64,000 bases of DNA from Hoylesella loescheii DSM 19665 = JCM 12249 = ATCC 15930 (GTDB lineage: Bacteria; Bacteroidota; Bacteroidia; Bacteroidales; Bacteroidaceae), in NCBI RefSeq assembly GCF_000378085.1, contig NZ_KB899213.1:186001-250000 (forward strand), given 5' to 3'. This document shows positions 7,511-16,979 of this stretch, piece by piece. Positions within the stretch are counted from its first letter, which is position 1. The number at the start of each line of letters is the position of its first letter. The notes under the pieces are model-generated. The model ran no database searches. It was not told where the DNA came from and saw only the letters and a list, made by a program, of their open reading frames with translations. Position numbers and translations under genes: made by a program.

Positions 7511-10500
7511 ATGAAAGAACCCAAGTTTAAGACAGACGGATTGCTGTTGAAGGGGCTGTTGGCTTTGTCTATTTCGGCAACGCCAATGCTTACATGGGCA
7601 GGTTCAAAGCCTGCTGAGGCATCTCTTACAGCGGCAACGCCGAAGGTTAACGCCGTGGCTACAACGGCTCAGAGAGCTCAAGCCACGACAAACACCATTA
7701 AGGGTGTGGTGAAAGATGCGCATGGAGAACCGCTTATCGGTGTTAGTGTGTTGGTGAAAGGTACGGGAAAAGGTTCCGTTACCAATATCGACGGCGAATA
7801 TACCGTAGCAGCCGATGGTGCTAATCCTACGCTAGTGTTCAGCTACGTAGGCTACCAGTCGCAAGAAGTGGCTGTTGGCAACAGGCGCGTGGTGGACGTA
7901 ACGATGCAAGACGACAGCAAGGTGCTGGGCGAAGTGGTGGTTACGGCCATGGGTATCATGCGTAAAGAAAAGTCGCTTACTTATTCTACACAGAAGGTAA
8001 AGGCCGAAGATCTTGTGAAGGTACAAGACCCTAACGTGGCCAATACCCTCGAAGGTAAGGTTTCGGGCGTAACCATCACCCCCAGTGCAGGTGGTGCGGG
8101 CGGTTCGTCTAAGATTATTTTGCGCGGTAACAAGTCGATTCTTGGTAACAGCGCGATACTAATCGTGGTAGACGGTGTGCCCATGTTGAACAACACCCGT
8201 GGCCAAATTGGCAGCGGAAGCAACGTTACCTACTCGGGTGTAGGTGAAGGTGCCGACCCACTTTCGCTGATTAACCCCGACGACATCGAGAGTATCAACG
8301 TGCTTAAGGGTGCTAACGCCTCGGCACTTTATGGCTCGGTGGCCGCCAATGGTGTGGTGATGATTACCACGAAGAAAGGTAAAGAAGGCAAAATGGCCGT
8401 AAGCGTATCGTCGAACATTACCTTCGACACCCCATTGCTTACGCCCGAAATACAAAATACATACGGTGCAAACTACACGCAAGGTAGTGGATTGGCTGCC
8501 GATGGATGGGGCGGAAAGATTGCCGACATACCCGAAGCCGACCGCCTGTTGAAGTATAAGCCCGACAGCAAGATATTCCCCGGCTACGAAAACGTGGCTC
8601 ACTTGCGCAATTATGCCAAGGACGATGTGGCAGAATTCTTCCGCACGGGTGTGACAACCAATAATTCGGTGTCGGTATCGGGTGGTACGGAGAAGATACA
8701 AACTTACTTCTCAATAGGTAATTCGCATGCCAATGGTATGATTCGCAACAACGCCTACAACCGTAACACGATGGCTTTCCGTCAGAATTATAAACTTTTC
8801 GACAAGCTAAACGTGGAGGTTTCGGCCAACTTCGTTAGCACCAAGACCACCAACAGACCTGGTGGTGGAACGGTGTTTAATCCCATTTACCACACTTACG
8901 TTACCCCGCGCAACGTTGATATGGACTGGTATCGCAACAATTATGTGCACGAACGTGGTAGCTGGATTTCGAAGCAGGCTTATTACGAGGCTGATAAGAA
9001 CTCGGGTGGCGTGTACAAACGCGAAACGCACGATGTGCGCCTCGAAGGTCCGATGCAAAGTTGGGCTTACATGGAGCACAGCCAGAACAACCCCTATTGG
9101 CTTATCAACATGCACTCGAGCGTGCAACGTGAAAATAGGTTCACGGGAATGATGACCGCCAAGTATGAAATAATAAAGGGCTTGGACTTCCAAGCACGTT
9201 TCAACTACATACTTACCAACTTTAACAGCGAAGGTAAACGCTACGCCACCAACTTTACTCCTCAAGGCGTAGATCCCTTTGGTATATATTCGTTGGGTTG
9301 GGAAAAAACACAAGAATTCTATACCGACTACCTCCTTTCTTATAATAAGGAGCTGACACCCGATTGGAGTTTGTCGGCTACGGCAGGTTATGTTGGTCAT
9401 ACGGTTCGTGGTGAAAACCAAAGCAAATACACAGCTGCCACTTACGTGCATGGCATGCAAGAGAAACCCTCTACAGAGGTTAACTTCTTCGATTCGCGTG
9501 CTGGTGGCTCGGGTTCGCTCAACCGTACACTCTCGTCTAACTGGGACCGCGCTGCCCTTGTTACCGCTCAAGTGGGCTGGAAAGACATGGTTTACGTAGA
9601 TGGTTCTTATCGTGTGGACTGGTATCGCGCTTTCCGCCAATTCAGAAACCGTGGTACTGCCGACCATTATGGTTATTTCTCGCTGGGTGCTAACGCCATC
9701 GTTAGCCAGCTGGTTAAGATGCCCGAGTGGGTATCGTACCTAAAATACCGCGCTTCTTATTCGGAAGTGGGTAACTCTATTCCCAATATTGTATTCGCAA
9801 CAGGTGTGCGCGACTTGGAGAAAGGTTCAACGTCGGTAAGCCCCTTTGGTAAATTCGAGAACCCCGTACCTGAGAAAACCAAGTCGTTTGAAATGGGTAT
9901 CGAGTCGTCGTTCTTCGGAAGCAAGCTCGATTTCGACTTCACTTTCTACAACACGATATCGGATAACCTTTACATGATTGCCTCTAATGCTGCTGGCAAA
10001 CGTGTACCCGTAAACTCTGGTAAGGTTCGTAATAGAGGATTTGAAACCACATTGGCCTACAACTTTAAGTTTGCCAAAGACTTCACTTGGCGTACTCAGG
10101 CCAACTTCTCGTTCAACGATAACACCATCTTGAACGTGGCAACCAATCCCGATGGCTCAGATGCGCTGGTGTATAACGACATCGCTGGCGTGCGCGTGAA
10201 CTATCTTAAAGGTGGTCGCATTGGTGACATGTACGTTACAGACTTCCGTCGTAAGGCCGATGGAACCTTCGAAATGGAGGATGATGGTGACGGACTGTTG
10301 CGCGAAACGCAGGTGAACAAGCTTTATAAGAAATACGTGGGCAACATGAACAGCAAGATACAGCTGGGATGGAGCAACACCATTAACTATAAAGATTTCC
10401 AATTGTTCTTCCTCATCAATGGCCGTGTCGGTGGTAAGGTTATTTCGCTAACCGAGGCTTATCTTGATAACCTTGGCTTGTCAAAGCGTACCGAACAGGC

Positions 10501-10882
10501 TCGACTAAATGCCGAACGCAACAACTTGCGCACCTCTGATGGCCGTTTGGCTATGTATTTGCCAGATGGTAGCAACCGTCTTATCGGCGTAGAAGAGTAT
10601 TATCGCAGTATTGGCGACAACAAGAACCCTTCTGAGTACATTTACAACGCCACCAACTTCCGCATGCGCGAGTTGTCTTTGGGTTACACTTTCCGCAATC
10701 TTCTCGGACAAGGACGCAACCTGAACTTGTCGTTCATCGGGCGTAACCTCTTCTTTATATATAAGGATGCACCCGTAGATCCCGACGTTTCGCTATCTAC
10801 TGGCAACGGCATGGGTGCTTTCGAGGCCTTTAATATGCCCTCGTCGCGTTCATACGGTTTCTCACTTAAACTTAATCTGTAA
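7511..10882 (+). CDS. SusC/RagA-family TonB-linked outer-membrane transporter
   Basis: This 1123-residue protein would form the outer-membrane channel of a SusC-SusD nutrient importer powered by TonB. A signal peptide (about 1-31) is followed by a carboxypeptidase-regulatory-like domain (about 62-140; IKGVVKDAHGEPLIGVSVLVKG). Next comes the TonB box/plug (about 145-290; the LRG..S motif appears as IILRGNKSI, and VVDGVPM is present). A long barrel ends in an aromatic-rich beta-signal (SYGFSLKLNL). A SusD gene begins 6 bp downstream, and a secreted GH85 glycosidase follows, so the likely cargo is an N-glycan or glycopeptide fragment; that assignment is inferred from context. Confidence 0.95.
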   Translation: MKEPKFKTDGLLLKGLLALSISATPMLTWAGSKPAEASLTAATPKVNAVATTAQRAQATTNTIKGVVKDAHGEPLIGVSVLVKGTGKGSVTNIDGEYTVAADGANPTLVFSYVGYQSQEVAVGNRRVVDVTMQDDSKVLGEVVVTAMGIMRKEKSLTYSTQKVKAEDLVKVQDPNVANTLEGKVSGVTITPSAGGAGGSSKIILRGNKSILGNSAILIVVDGVPMLNNTRGQIGSGSNVTYSGVGEGADPLSLINPDDIESINVLKGANASALYGSVAANGVVMITTKKGKEGKMAVSVSSNITFDTPLLTPEIQNTYGANYTQGSGLAADGWGGKIADIPEADRLLKYKPDSKIFPGYENVAHLRNYAKDDVAEFFRTGVTTNNSVSVSGGTEKIQTYFSIGNSHANGMIRNNAYNRNTMAFRQNYKLFDKLNVEVSANFVSTKTTNRPGGGTVFNPIYHTYVTPRNVDMDWYRNNYVHERGSWISKQAYYEADKNSGGVYKRETHDVRLEGPMQSWAYMEHSQNNPYWLINMHSSVQRENRFTGMMTAKYEIIKGLDFQARFNYILTNFNSEGKRYATNFTPQGVDPFGIYSLGWEKTQEFYTDYLLSYNKELTPDWSLSATAGYVGHTVRGENQSKYTAATYVHGMQEKPSTEVNFFDSRAGGSGSLNRTLSSNWDRAALVTAQVGWKDMVYVDGSYRVDWYRAFRQFRNRGTADHYGYFSLGANAIVSQLVKMPEWVSYLKYRASYSEVGNSIPNIVFATGVRDLEKGSTSVSPFGKFENPVPEKTKSFEMGIESSFFGSKLDFDFTFYNTISDNLYMIASNAAGKRVPVNSGKVRNRGFETTLAYNFKFAKDFTWRTQANFSFNDNTILNVATNPDGSDALVYNDIAGVRVNYLKGGRIGDMYVTDFRRKADGTFEMEDDGDGLLRETQVNKLYKKYVGNMNSKIQLGWSNTINYKDFQLFFLINGRVGGKVISLTEAYLDNLGLSKRTEQARLNAERNNLRTSDGRLAMYLPDGSNRLIGVEEYYRSIGDNKNPSEYIYNATNFRMRELSLGYTFRNLLGQGRNLNLSFIGRNLFFIYKDAPVDPDVSLSTGNGMGAFEAFNMPSSRSYGFSLKLNL

Positions 10883-10888
10883 CGAACA

Positions 10889-12727
10889 ATGAAGCTAACA
10901 AGATATTTTGCCATGGCTATGGCTATGGCCGGAGTGGTGACTTTCTCGTCGTGTCTTGACTATGACGACCCCGAAGACACTTTCCAATCCAATGAAGTGA
11001 AGCTCGATGACAACGTGTTTCACGGCAATGTAGACTCCATCGACTACAAAAAGGAGTACACTGTGGAGCAGATCAACGCTGCTCACGACCGCATGGAGCA
11101 TGAGTTAGGCGCTTTCATTGGCGCACAACAACTGATTTTAGGCGGAAAGGTTAATGGTCAAGGTGGCATAGAATCGCCCAGCGAACACTCATATCAGGCC
11201 CACGCAACGATGGCTGATGTCTATGCGCAATACTCGGTAATTCCCCACTCTAAGTTTGATTTCGGCGATGAAATACGCGCCTCTTATCATGTGGCTCGTG
11301 GATGGAACGCTGGTGCTAACGGCACTTTCGTGATGACCAAGAACAATCTCACGCCAGTGATGAACCACCCGTCTATCGACACGATTCCCGAGTTGAAGGC
11401 CCTTGCGTTGCTTTTCTACAACTTCGCTGCTGTGCGCAACACCGACCTTTACGGTCCTATGCCTTATCAAGAATTTAAGGTTAACAAGCAACACGCACCC
11501 TTTAAGTACGATTCGCAAGAGTTTATCTATAAGCGTGTAGTTGAGAACATCAACACGTTCGTTGCTTGTTTCAAGCATCTCAACAACAAATCCGACGCCT
11601 ATAAAGATCGTATCTCAGATTTACTCGGTAGCTACACGCGTACGCTTAATACGCAGTTTACGTCTAACTTAACAACAGAAGTAGACAAGTTGATACGTTT
11701 GGCTAACTCGTTGAAGCTACGTATGGCCATGCATATCGTGAAGCGCGATAAGGATTTGGCCAAGCAATGGGCTGAAGAAGCAGTTAAAGATGGGGTGATT
11801 GAAGAACATGCTCATGAATTCTACCTCCCTGCTACTAGTATGCATACAGGAAAGCATCCCCTCGCCGTAATTGGTGGCGACGCTTGGAAAGACTTTGCTC
11901 CTAGTGCCAGCTTTGTTACCTTGCTTAAGAGCTTGAAGCATCCTTACGTGGATGCACCTAATGGTAATGAGATTATTCTCTTTAGTCCCAACAGCGGTGA
12001 TATACGTTCAACAGATGGTACTGTAACCGAAATGGGCAAGGCCATTGTGGGCATACGTTCGGGTTCGAAAGTAGGTGCATTCAAGGGAACGGATAATCCT
12101 TACATCTCATTTAGTCGCTATAACGACAAGATGTTGAACAATGCGCCGATCTATCTCTTTAAGTTGTCCGAGGTTTACTTCCTTCGCGCTGAAGGCGCTT
12201 TGCGCGGATGGAACATGGGGCAAGGAACTGCAGAGTCGTTCTACAACAAAGGCGTTGAAGAATCTGCATTGCTCGAATCGACGGATCCTCTTGCGGAGAC
12301 CTTGAAAACCAAACTTGCGGAGTATCTAGAGCTTGAAGCACCCGTGGAAGTTGTATATGTAGACCCCACTGGTAAAACTCCTAAAGAGACGACCCGCACT
12401 AAGATAGGTGTGAAGTGGAACGAAGGTGACTCAAATGAACTGAAACTCGAGAAGATCATCACGCAAAAGTACATCGCACTCTTCCCCAACGGCTTTGAGG
12501 CTTGGGGCGAAATGCGCCGTACGGGTTATCCCAAACTCTTCCCCGTTCTTACGCGATACAACGACGGAAGCTTGAAACCAGGCGACCTTGTTAGGCGAAT
12601 GATATTCCCCAACGACGACCAGGCTTCGATAAACGATATTCAAGCGACAGGTCTTGATGCGCTTGGAGGACCCGACCAACAAGGCACTCGCCTGTGGTGG
12701 GACGTGAATACCGAATCAAATTTCTAA
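10889..12727 (+). CDS. SusD/RagB-family surface lipoprotein
   Basis: This 612-residue lipoprotein is the lid and ligand-binding partner of the SusC protein encoded 6 bp upstream. The signal peptide ends in a lipobox (VVTFSSC, acylated Cys about residue 22). SusD-family landmarks include the N-terminal helical TPR-like part and the RagB C-terminal features (SEVYFLRAEGALRGW, FEAWGEMRRTGYP). Translation is probably coupled to susC. It is predicted to sit on the cell surface. The ligand is not evident from the sequence; the neighbouring GH85 enzyme suggests N-glycans. Confidence 0.94.
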   Translation: MKLTRYFAMAMAMAGVVTFSSCLDYDDPEDTFQSNEVKLDDNVFHGNVDSIDYKKEYTVEQINAAHDRMEHELGAFIGAQQLILGGKVNGQGGIESPSEHSYQAHATMADVYAQYSVIPHSKFDFGDEIRASYHVARGWNAGANGTFVMTKNNLTPVMNHPSIDTIPELKALALLFYNFAAVRNTDLYGPMPYQEFKVNKQHAPFKYDSQEFIYKRVVENINTFVACFKHLNNKSDAYKDRISDLLGSYTRTLNTQFTSNLTTEVDKLIRLANSLKLRMAMHIVKRDKDLAKQWAEEAVKDGVIEEHAHEFYLPATSMHTGKHPLAVIGGDAWKDFAPSASFVTLLKSLKHPYVDAPNGNEIILFSPNSGDIRSTDGTVTEMGKAIVGIRSGSKVGAFKGTDNPYISFSRYNDKMLNNAPIYLFKLSEVYFLRAEGALRGWNMGQGTAESFYNKGVEESALLESTDPLAETLKTKLAEYLELEAPVEVVYVDPTGKTPKETTRTKIGVKWNEGDSNELKLEKIITQKYIALFPNGFEAWGEMRRTGYPKLFPVLTRYNDGSLKPGDLVRRMIFPNDDQASINDIQATGLDALGGPDQQGTRLWWDVNTESNF

Positions 12728-12745
12728 TTCAAGTAATGTGTTTTT

Positions 12746-12838
12746 GAGTTTATGGGCTGATGAGTTAGGGAATTGGCTTATGGCATTCGTTAATTCATCA
12801 GCTCACAAACTCAACAACTTAATAACTCAAAAGCTAAC
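12746..12838. repeat. 8-bp-period repeat forming a long hairpin (copy 2)
   Basis: GAGTT/AACTC-type 8-mers are arranged as an imperfect inverted repeat. The segment 12746-12767 pairs with 12791-12812 over 22 bp with a few mismatches. It lies 19 bp after the SusD stop and may serve as a terminator-like structure. Confidence 0.5.
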
Positions 12839-12854
12839 GCACCACAACAGTATT

Positions 12855-12956
12855 TCATAGGTGTAAATCCGCATTCTGCAATATGCGCCAGCGTAAAATC
12901 CACATATCGCCCATCGTTTCGACGGCTTCAAAATAGCCGTTGCAGGGCTTGTGCAT
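12855..12956 (-). CDS. Small open frame, 33 residues, unrecognised
   Basis: A 34-codon frame starts at the ATG 12956-12954 and reads MHKPCNGYFEAVETMGDM, then WILRWRILQNADLHL. The composition is protein-like but there is no promoter or ribosome-binding site that I can defend, and the frame lies between two rightward genes. It may be a conserved non-coding repeat that happens to be open, or a remnant. I know no function. Confidence 0.2.
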   Translation of the reverse strand: MHKPCNGYFEAVETMGDMWILRWRILQNADLHL

Positions 12957-13070
12957 CGTGGATTATGGCCTTAGCAGGATGCTTTTTTTGTAGATTATTG
13001 TAAGGATGGATACAAATTTTGTTGTGAACTTGTGTCCAAGAAGGTATAACTAATAACAACTAAACCCATT

Positions 13071-16000
13071 ATGAACAATTTTAACAAGAACATGCTCTTT
13101 GCTGGTCTTACCCTTTTTTCGCTTGGCGCACACGCACAAGCGTTTAAAGAAGGATATGTAAACACCAAAGACGCAGAGTCATCAAGGTTCCATACCATGG
13201 TGCAAAATTGGGAAAGGAATCACAAGTTGAGTGATGACGACCCCTTCTTCATTTCTCGCGTGAAGCCCAAAGTTCGCTTCCGCAACAAGGCCACTCAGGT
13301 AAACAAAAGCTTGGATGAGACCAACGACAAGCGTCTAATTGCTTGGTTGCCTTACGACGACCCACACAAGAACGCTTTGCCCGATGGTAATTTCAACTCA
13401 GAAGTATTCTCACTTTGGAGCTATGTAGACCATTGGGGAGACTGGTCGATGCCACTTGGCCGTGTTCCAGCTTCTTTGCTCGACGTGGCACACAAGAATG
13501 GCGTAGGCGTTTCGTCTGTAGCAGGTATCCCCGAAGGTAGTCTGTCAAACGCATATCGCAGAATGTTTACGGCATTGGCTGGTCAAGATATGCATAAGAA
13601 AGCAGCTAGCTACCTGTCTTATTATGGTATCGACGGACTTGGTTACAACTCCGAGTTCACCTCTGGACCTAACGACATTGCCAATGTGCGTAATTTCCAC
13701 ATTGCCTTGAACAAGGAAATGAAAACGAAGAATCCCGTCTTCGAGAATATATGGTATGATGGTACTACCGACTACGGTGGTCGTCTTTTCGACCATGGAT
13801 TGGCTAGCCATAACCAAAAGAACTTTGGTAAGGAAGGCGAAGAGGCTGCTTCGTTGTTCTTCAACTATAACTGGAGCGTTCCTTCGAGGCTTTCACAATC
13901 GGTTTCGTATGCTAACAGCCTGAAGCGCAACCCGCTTTATCTCTATGCAGGTATAAACATGCAGGGTGGTGAACCTAGAAACGGCCGTGTATGGACTGTG
14001 CTCAAAGACTACAATATCTCAATCGGATTGTGGGGCGCACACTCGCGCAACATGTTCTGGGAGAGCCGCAACGAGAAGGGTAGCGACCCCGAAACCATGC
14101 AACGCACGTATATGCTGCGCACCGAACGCTGGTTTACCGGTGGAACACGTAACCCCGCCAACTGCCCAGCAGTAGGTAATAGCTTGCAATATCATGCCGA
14201 CAACGTAGAGTTCCAAGGCATGTCGCCCTTCATGTCGGCACGCAGTACGCTCTCTTGGGATCTAGCCGAAGAACCATTCGTAACCCGTTTTAACTTGGGT
14301 AACGGTAAGTTCTTCAACTGGAACGGTGCTCGTCAGCACAACGGAGAATGGGCTAACGTGGGTGTACAAGACTATCTGCCCACATGGCGCTGGTGGTTCT
14401 CAACCGAGTTGATGGGCCGTGAAAGGTCTCAAGTGCCCGTTGCGGGCATGGATGCCGAGTTTGTATGGGACGATGCCTATATGGGTGGTTCTACGATGCG
14501 CGTATATGGCTCAACAAACAAAGGCTATCTGCAATTGTTCAAAACCCGTTTCGACTTGAAGAAGGGTGATGTAATCACCTTGAAGTATAAGATGAAGGAA
14601 GGCGCAGCCAACCTTAACCTCGTGCTAACTGCCGAAGGTAGCGAAACAACCGAACACACTTACGCGCTGCGTGCTAAGACCGAACTGGCCGATGCTGAGG
14701 AATGGGTAACCAAGACCTTTACGGTTGATAACGATTTCGATGGTAAGAAGCTGGCTCTTGTTGCCTTGAAGTTTGAAGACGCTACCAACATGAACCTCTA
14801 TATGGGTGAGATGGCCATCACGCGTGGTAACTATGCAACGCCCGCACAACCCGTCAACCTAAAAGGTAGACTGCTTTCGTTCAACGCAAGCGGACTGGAC
14901 GCTAAGCTAACCTTTGAAATGACTAACCAAAAGGCTAAGGGCGAACCCTGCTATAACCAAGATGTTAAGACCTCGCTCTTCAAACTTTACGCACAAGAAG
15001 AAGGCAAACCTGCCGTTTGTATGGGTGTAACCACATCGTGGGGTGCACTAATGTATCGCATTCCTGTTGATCCTTCGAACGCCAATCCGCAAGTTAAGTT
15101 GGGTGTATCGGCTGTATCGCTCGATATGAAACACGAGTCGCCCATCACATGGACCAGCAATCTTACTATGCCCCAGTATGTTTACAACGATGGCGTTACG
15201 CTTTCGCAAACCATGATTAAGCCCAACGAGCCATTCAAGATGAGCTATGTTGACCCTCGTCACACGGCTGGCCAATGGCGTCTTCTCGACATTAGCGGCA
15301 ATCCCGTGTTCACTGGCAGTGGTAATTCGGTTGAAGTATCGGGTATCAATAGCGTTGGAACATATAAGCTGGAACTTACTGGCGAAGTTGAAGGTCAAAG
15401 CACTACCCGCACTTTCGATGGATTTGTGCAAGTTACTGACGAGCGTGTCGGAGCACTTCCTCGCATCAACTCACTAACGGCCAATGGTAAAACCGAAAAC
15501 ATTTCGGTTGAAGCCAACAGCCAAATTAACCTAGCATATACCGGACGCAAGAGCGACGGACAGCTTTCACGCGGTGTTATGGTTAACGAGAAGGGTGTAG
15601 GTATGCGCTCTGTTCCTCTCGGTTTCAACAGCACAACCATGCAAAAGGCATGGACGCTATCCTTCTGGGTGAAGTTCAACACCATACCCCAAGGTGAGAT
15701 GCAGGTTCTAGACCTTCGCGACCAAACCACTACATGGCCTCAAAACAACTGGGGTTCGTTCTGGTCTACCTATAATCCTAAGACGCAAAGGCTATCGTTT
15801 GTTATCCGTAAAGACCAAAGCGGTGGCGACGAACATAAGACTCACTGGAACGTAAACTTTGTGCCCAACACTTGGACGCACCTAACCTTCGTGATGGAAC
15901 ATGTACAAGGAAAAGGTGTACGCGAAATCATTTACGTTAACGGCAAGCAAGCCGAAGTGGCTAATTGGGAGTTTGGTGGTAGCACAGGTACTGGCTTGCC

Positions 16001-16820
16001 CACCGTTTATCAATCTCCTGGATACCACTGGGGAAGTGACTACAACGACAGCTGGTTCCTCATCGGTAAGGGTCGTCACCAATGTGCCGCTATCGATGGA
16101 GCCGTTGACGATGTGAAGTTCTTCGATCGCGCACTCAGTGCTAGCGATGTAGCTACAAGCATGAACAATGTTGAAGGCACCGATAATCCCGTTGCTTTCT
16201 GGAACTTTGAAGCTGCACCTGCTGCTAATCACGAATTTGCTAACACCAAAACAACCGCTGCCACCATCGGCGCTGTTGATGCCGTGAAGGGTCAAAATGA
16301 AGGTCAGGCTAGAATTCAGGCCATCGAACCCGAGTTTACTGCTGGTAGCCCCTTCTGCAAGGGTACTGGTTTTGACGTGAAAACCACTGCTCAATGGACC
16401 GCTGCAAAGGGTAACATCACCGATGCCAATGGCAACGGTGAGGCTGGAACGGCAAAAGTTAGCTACGCACAACCCGGAAACTACAAGGTAACGCTTACCT
16501 TGCAGAACTCGTATGGTAAGGCCGAGCGCACGTTCAGCGTGATCAAGGTGGGCAACTCTACGGGTATCGATGGCGTTGAAAACAATGATGCTCAACCCAA
16601 GGCTTACACCGTTGGCGAAGACATCATCGTAGATTGTCCGCAGGCTGGTAACTATCAGTTCGAGGTATATACCATCGACGGAACCCGCCTCTTGGCTCAA
16701 GCCGTGAAGATTGCCGCTGGCAACAACGTACGTTTGCACATTGCCAATAAGGGTATCTTTATCTTGAAGATACGCAAGGATGGCAAGTCGCTGCCCAGCG
16801 TTAAGCTGCTGCGTCAATAA
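13071..16820 (+). CDS. Secreted GH85 endo-beta-N-acetylglucosaminidase with type IX sorting domain
   Basis: This 1249-residue enzyme is predicted to cut the chitobiose core of N-linked glycans. A signal peptide (1-22, ending AHAQ) precedes the GH85 barrel (about 60-430). The GH85 Asn-x-Glu catalytic pair is visible in GIDGLGYNSEF (Asn193, Glu195), and WYDGTTDYGG is also typical of the family. A beta-sandwich region (about 440-560) follows, then a LamG/concanavalin-like domain (about 853-1023), a PKD-like domain (about 1090-1162) and a C-terminal type IX secretion domain (about 1177-1249, ending KLLRQ). The last predicts outer-membrane passage and surface attachment. It lies 343 bp after the SusC-SusD pair and is probably part of the same glycan-use locus. 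Confidence 0.88.
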   Translation: MNNFNKNMLFAGLTLFSLGAHAQAFKEGYVNTKDAESSRFHTMVQNWERNHKLSDDDPFFISRVKPKVRFRNKATQVNKSLDETNDKRLIAWLPYDDPHKNALPDGNFNSEVFSLWSYVDHWGDWSMPLGRVPASLLDVAHKNGVGVSSVAGIPEGSLSNAYRRMFTALAGQDMHKKAASYLSYYGIDGLGYNSEFTSGPNDIANVRNFHIALNKEMKTKNPVFENIWYDGTTDYGGRLFDHGLASHNQKNFGKEGEEAASLFFNYNWSVPSRLSQSVSYANSLKRNPLYLYAGINMQGGEPRNGRVWTVLKDYNISIGLWGAHSRNMFWESRNEKGSDPETMQRTYMLRTERWFTGGTRNPANCPAVGNSLQYHADNVEFQGMSPFMSARSTLSWDLAEEPFVTRFNLGNGKFFNWNGARQHNGEWANVGVQDYLPTWRWWFSTELMGRERSQVPVAGMDAEFVWDDAYMGGSTMRVYGSTNKGYLQLFKTRFDLKKGDVITLKYKMKEGAANLNLVLTAEGSETTEHTYALRAKTELADAEEWVTKTFTVDNDFDGKKLALVALKFEDATNMNLYMGEMAITRGNYATPAQPVNLKGRLLSFNASGLDAKLTFEMTNQKAKGEPCYNQDVKTSLFKLYAQEEGKPAVCMGVTTSWGALMYRIPVDPSNANPQVKLGVSAVSLDMKHESPITWTSNLTMPQYVYNDGVTLSQTMIKPNEPFKMSYVDPRHTAGQWRLLDISGNPVFTGSGNSVEVSGINSVGTYKLELTGEVEGQSTTRTFDGFVQVTDERVGALPRINSLTANGKTENISVEANSQINLAYTGRKSDGQLSRGVMVNEKGVGMRSVPLGFNSTTMQKAWTLSFWVKFNTIPQGEMQVLDLRDQTTTWPQNNWGSFWSTYNPKTQRLSFVIRKDQSGGDEHKTHWNVNFVPNTWTHLTFVMEHVQGKGVREIIYVNGKQAEVANWEFGGSTGTGLPTVYQSPGYHWGSDYNDSWFLIGKGRHQCAAIDGAVDDVKFFDRALSASDVATSMNNVEGTDNPVAFWNFEAAPAANHEFANTKTTAATIGAVDAVKGQNEGQARIQAIEPEFTAGSPFCKGTGFDVKTTAQWTAAKGNITDANGNGEAGTAKVSYAQPGNYKVTLTLQNSYGKAERTFSVIKVGNSTGIDGVENNDAQPKAYTVGEDIIVDCPQAGNYQFEVYTIDGTRLLAQAVKIAAGNNVRLHIANKGIFILKIRKDGKSLPSVKLLRQ

Positions 16821-16873
16821 GGCTACAACGCGCCTAAGCGTTAGGCACGTTAGCAAATAATGATATATCCATT

Positions 16874-16912
16874 ACGCCGACAAGAGTGTATGTTCTTGTC
16901 GGCGTTTTTTTG
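16874..16912 (+). terminator. Intrinsic terminator after the GH85 gene
   Basis: ACGCCGACAAG (16874-16884) pairs perfectly with CTTGTCGGCGT (16894-16904) and is followed by seven T. It lies 53 bp after the stop codon. Confidence 0.92.
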
Positions 16913-16979
16913 TGTACATTGCGAAGCAAGGGGACAACTAGCCATTGCTTGCCAACAACCTAATGCCCCTACTTTTATG

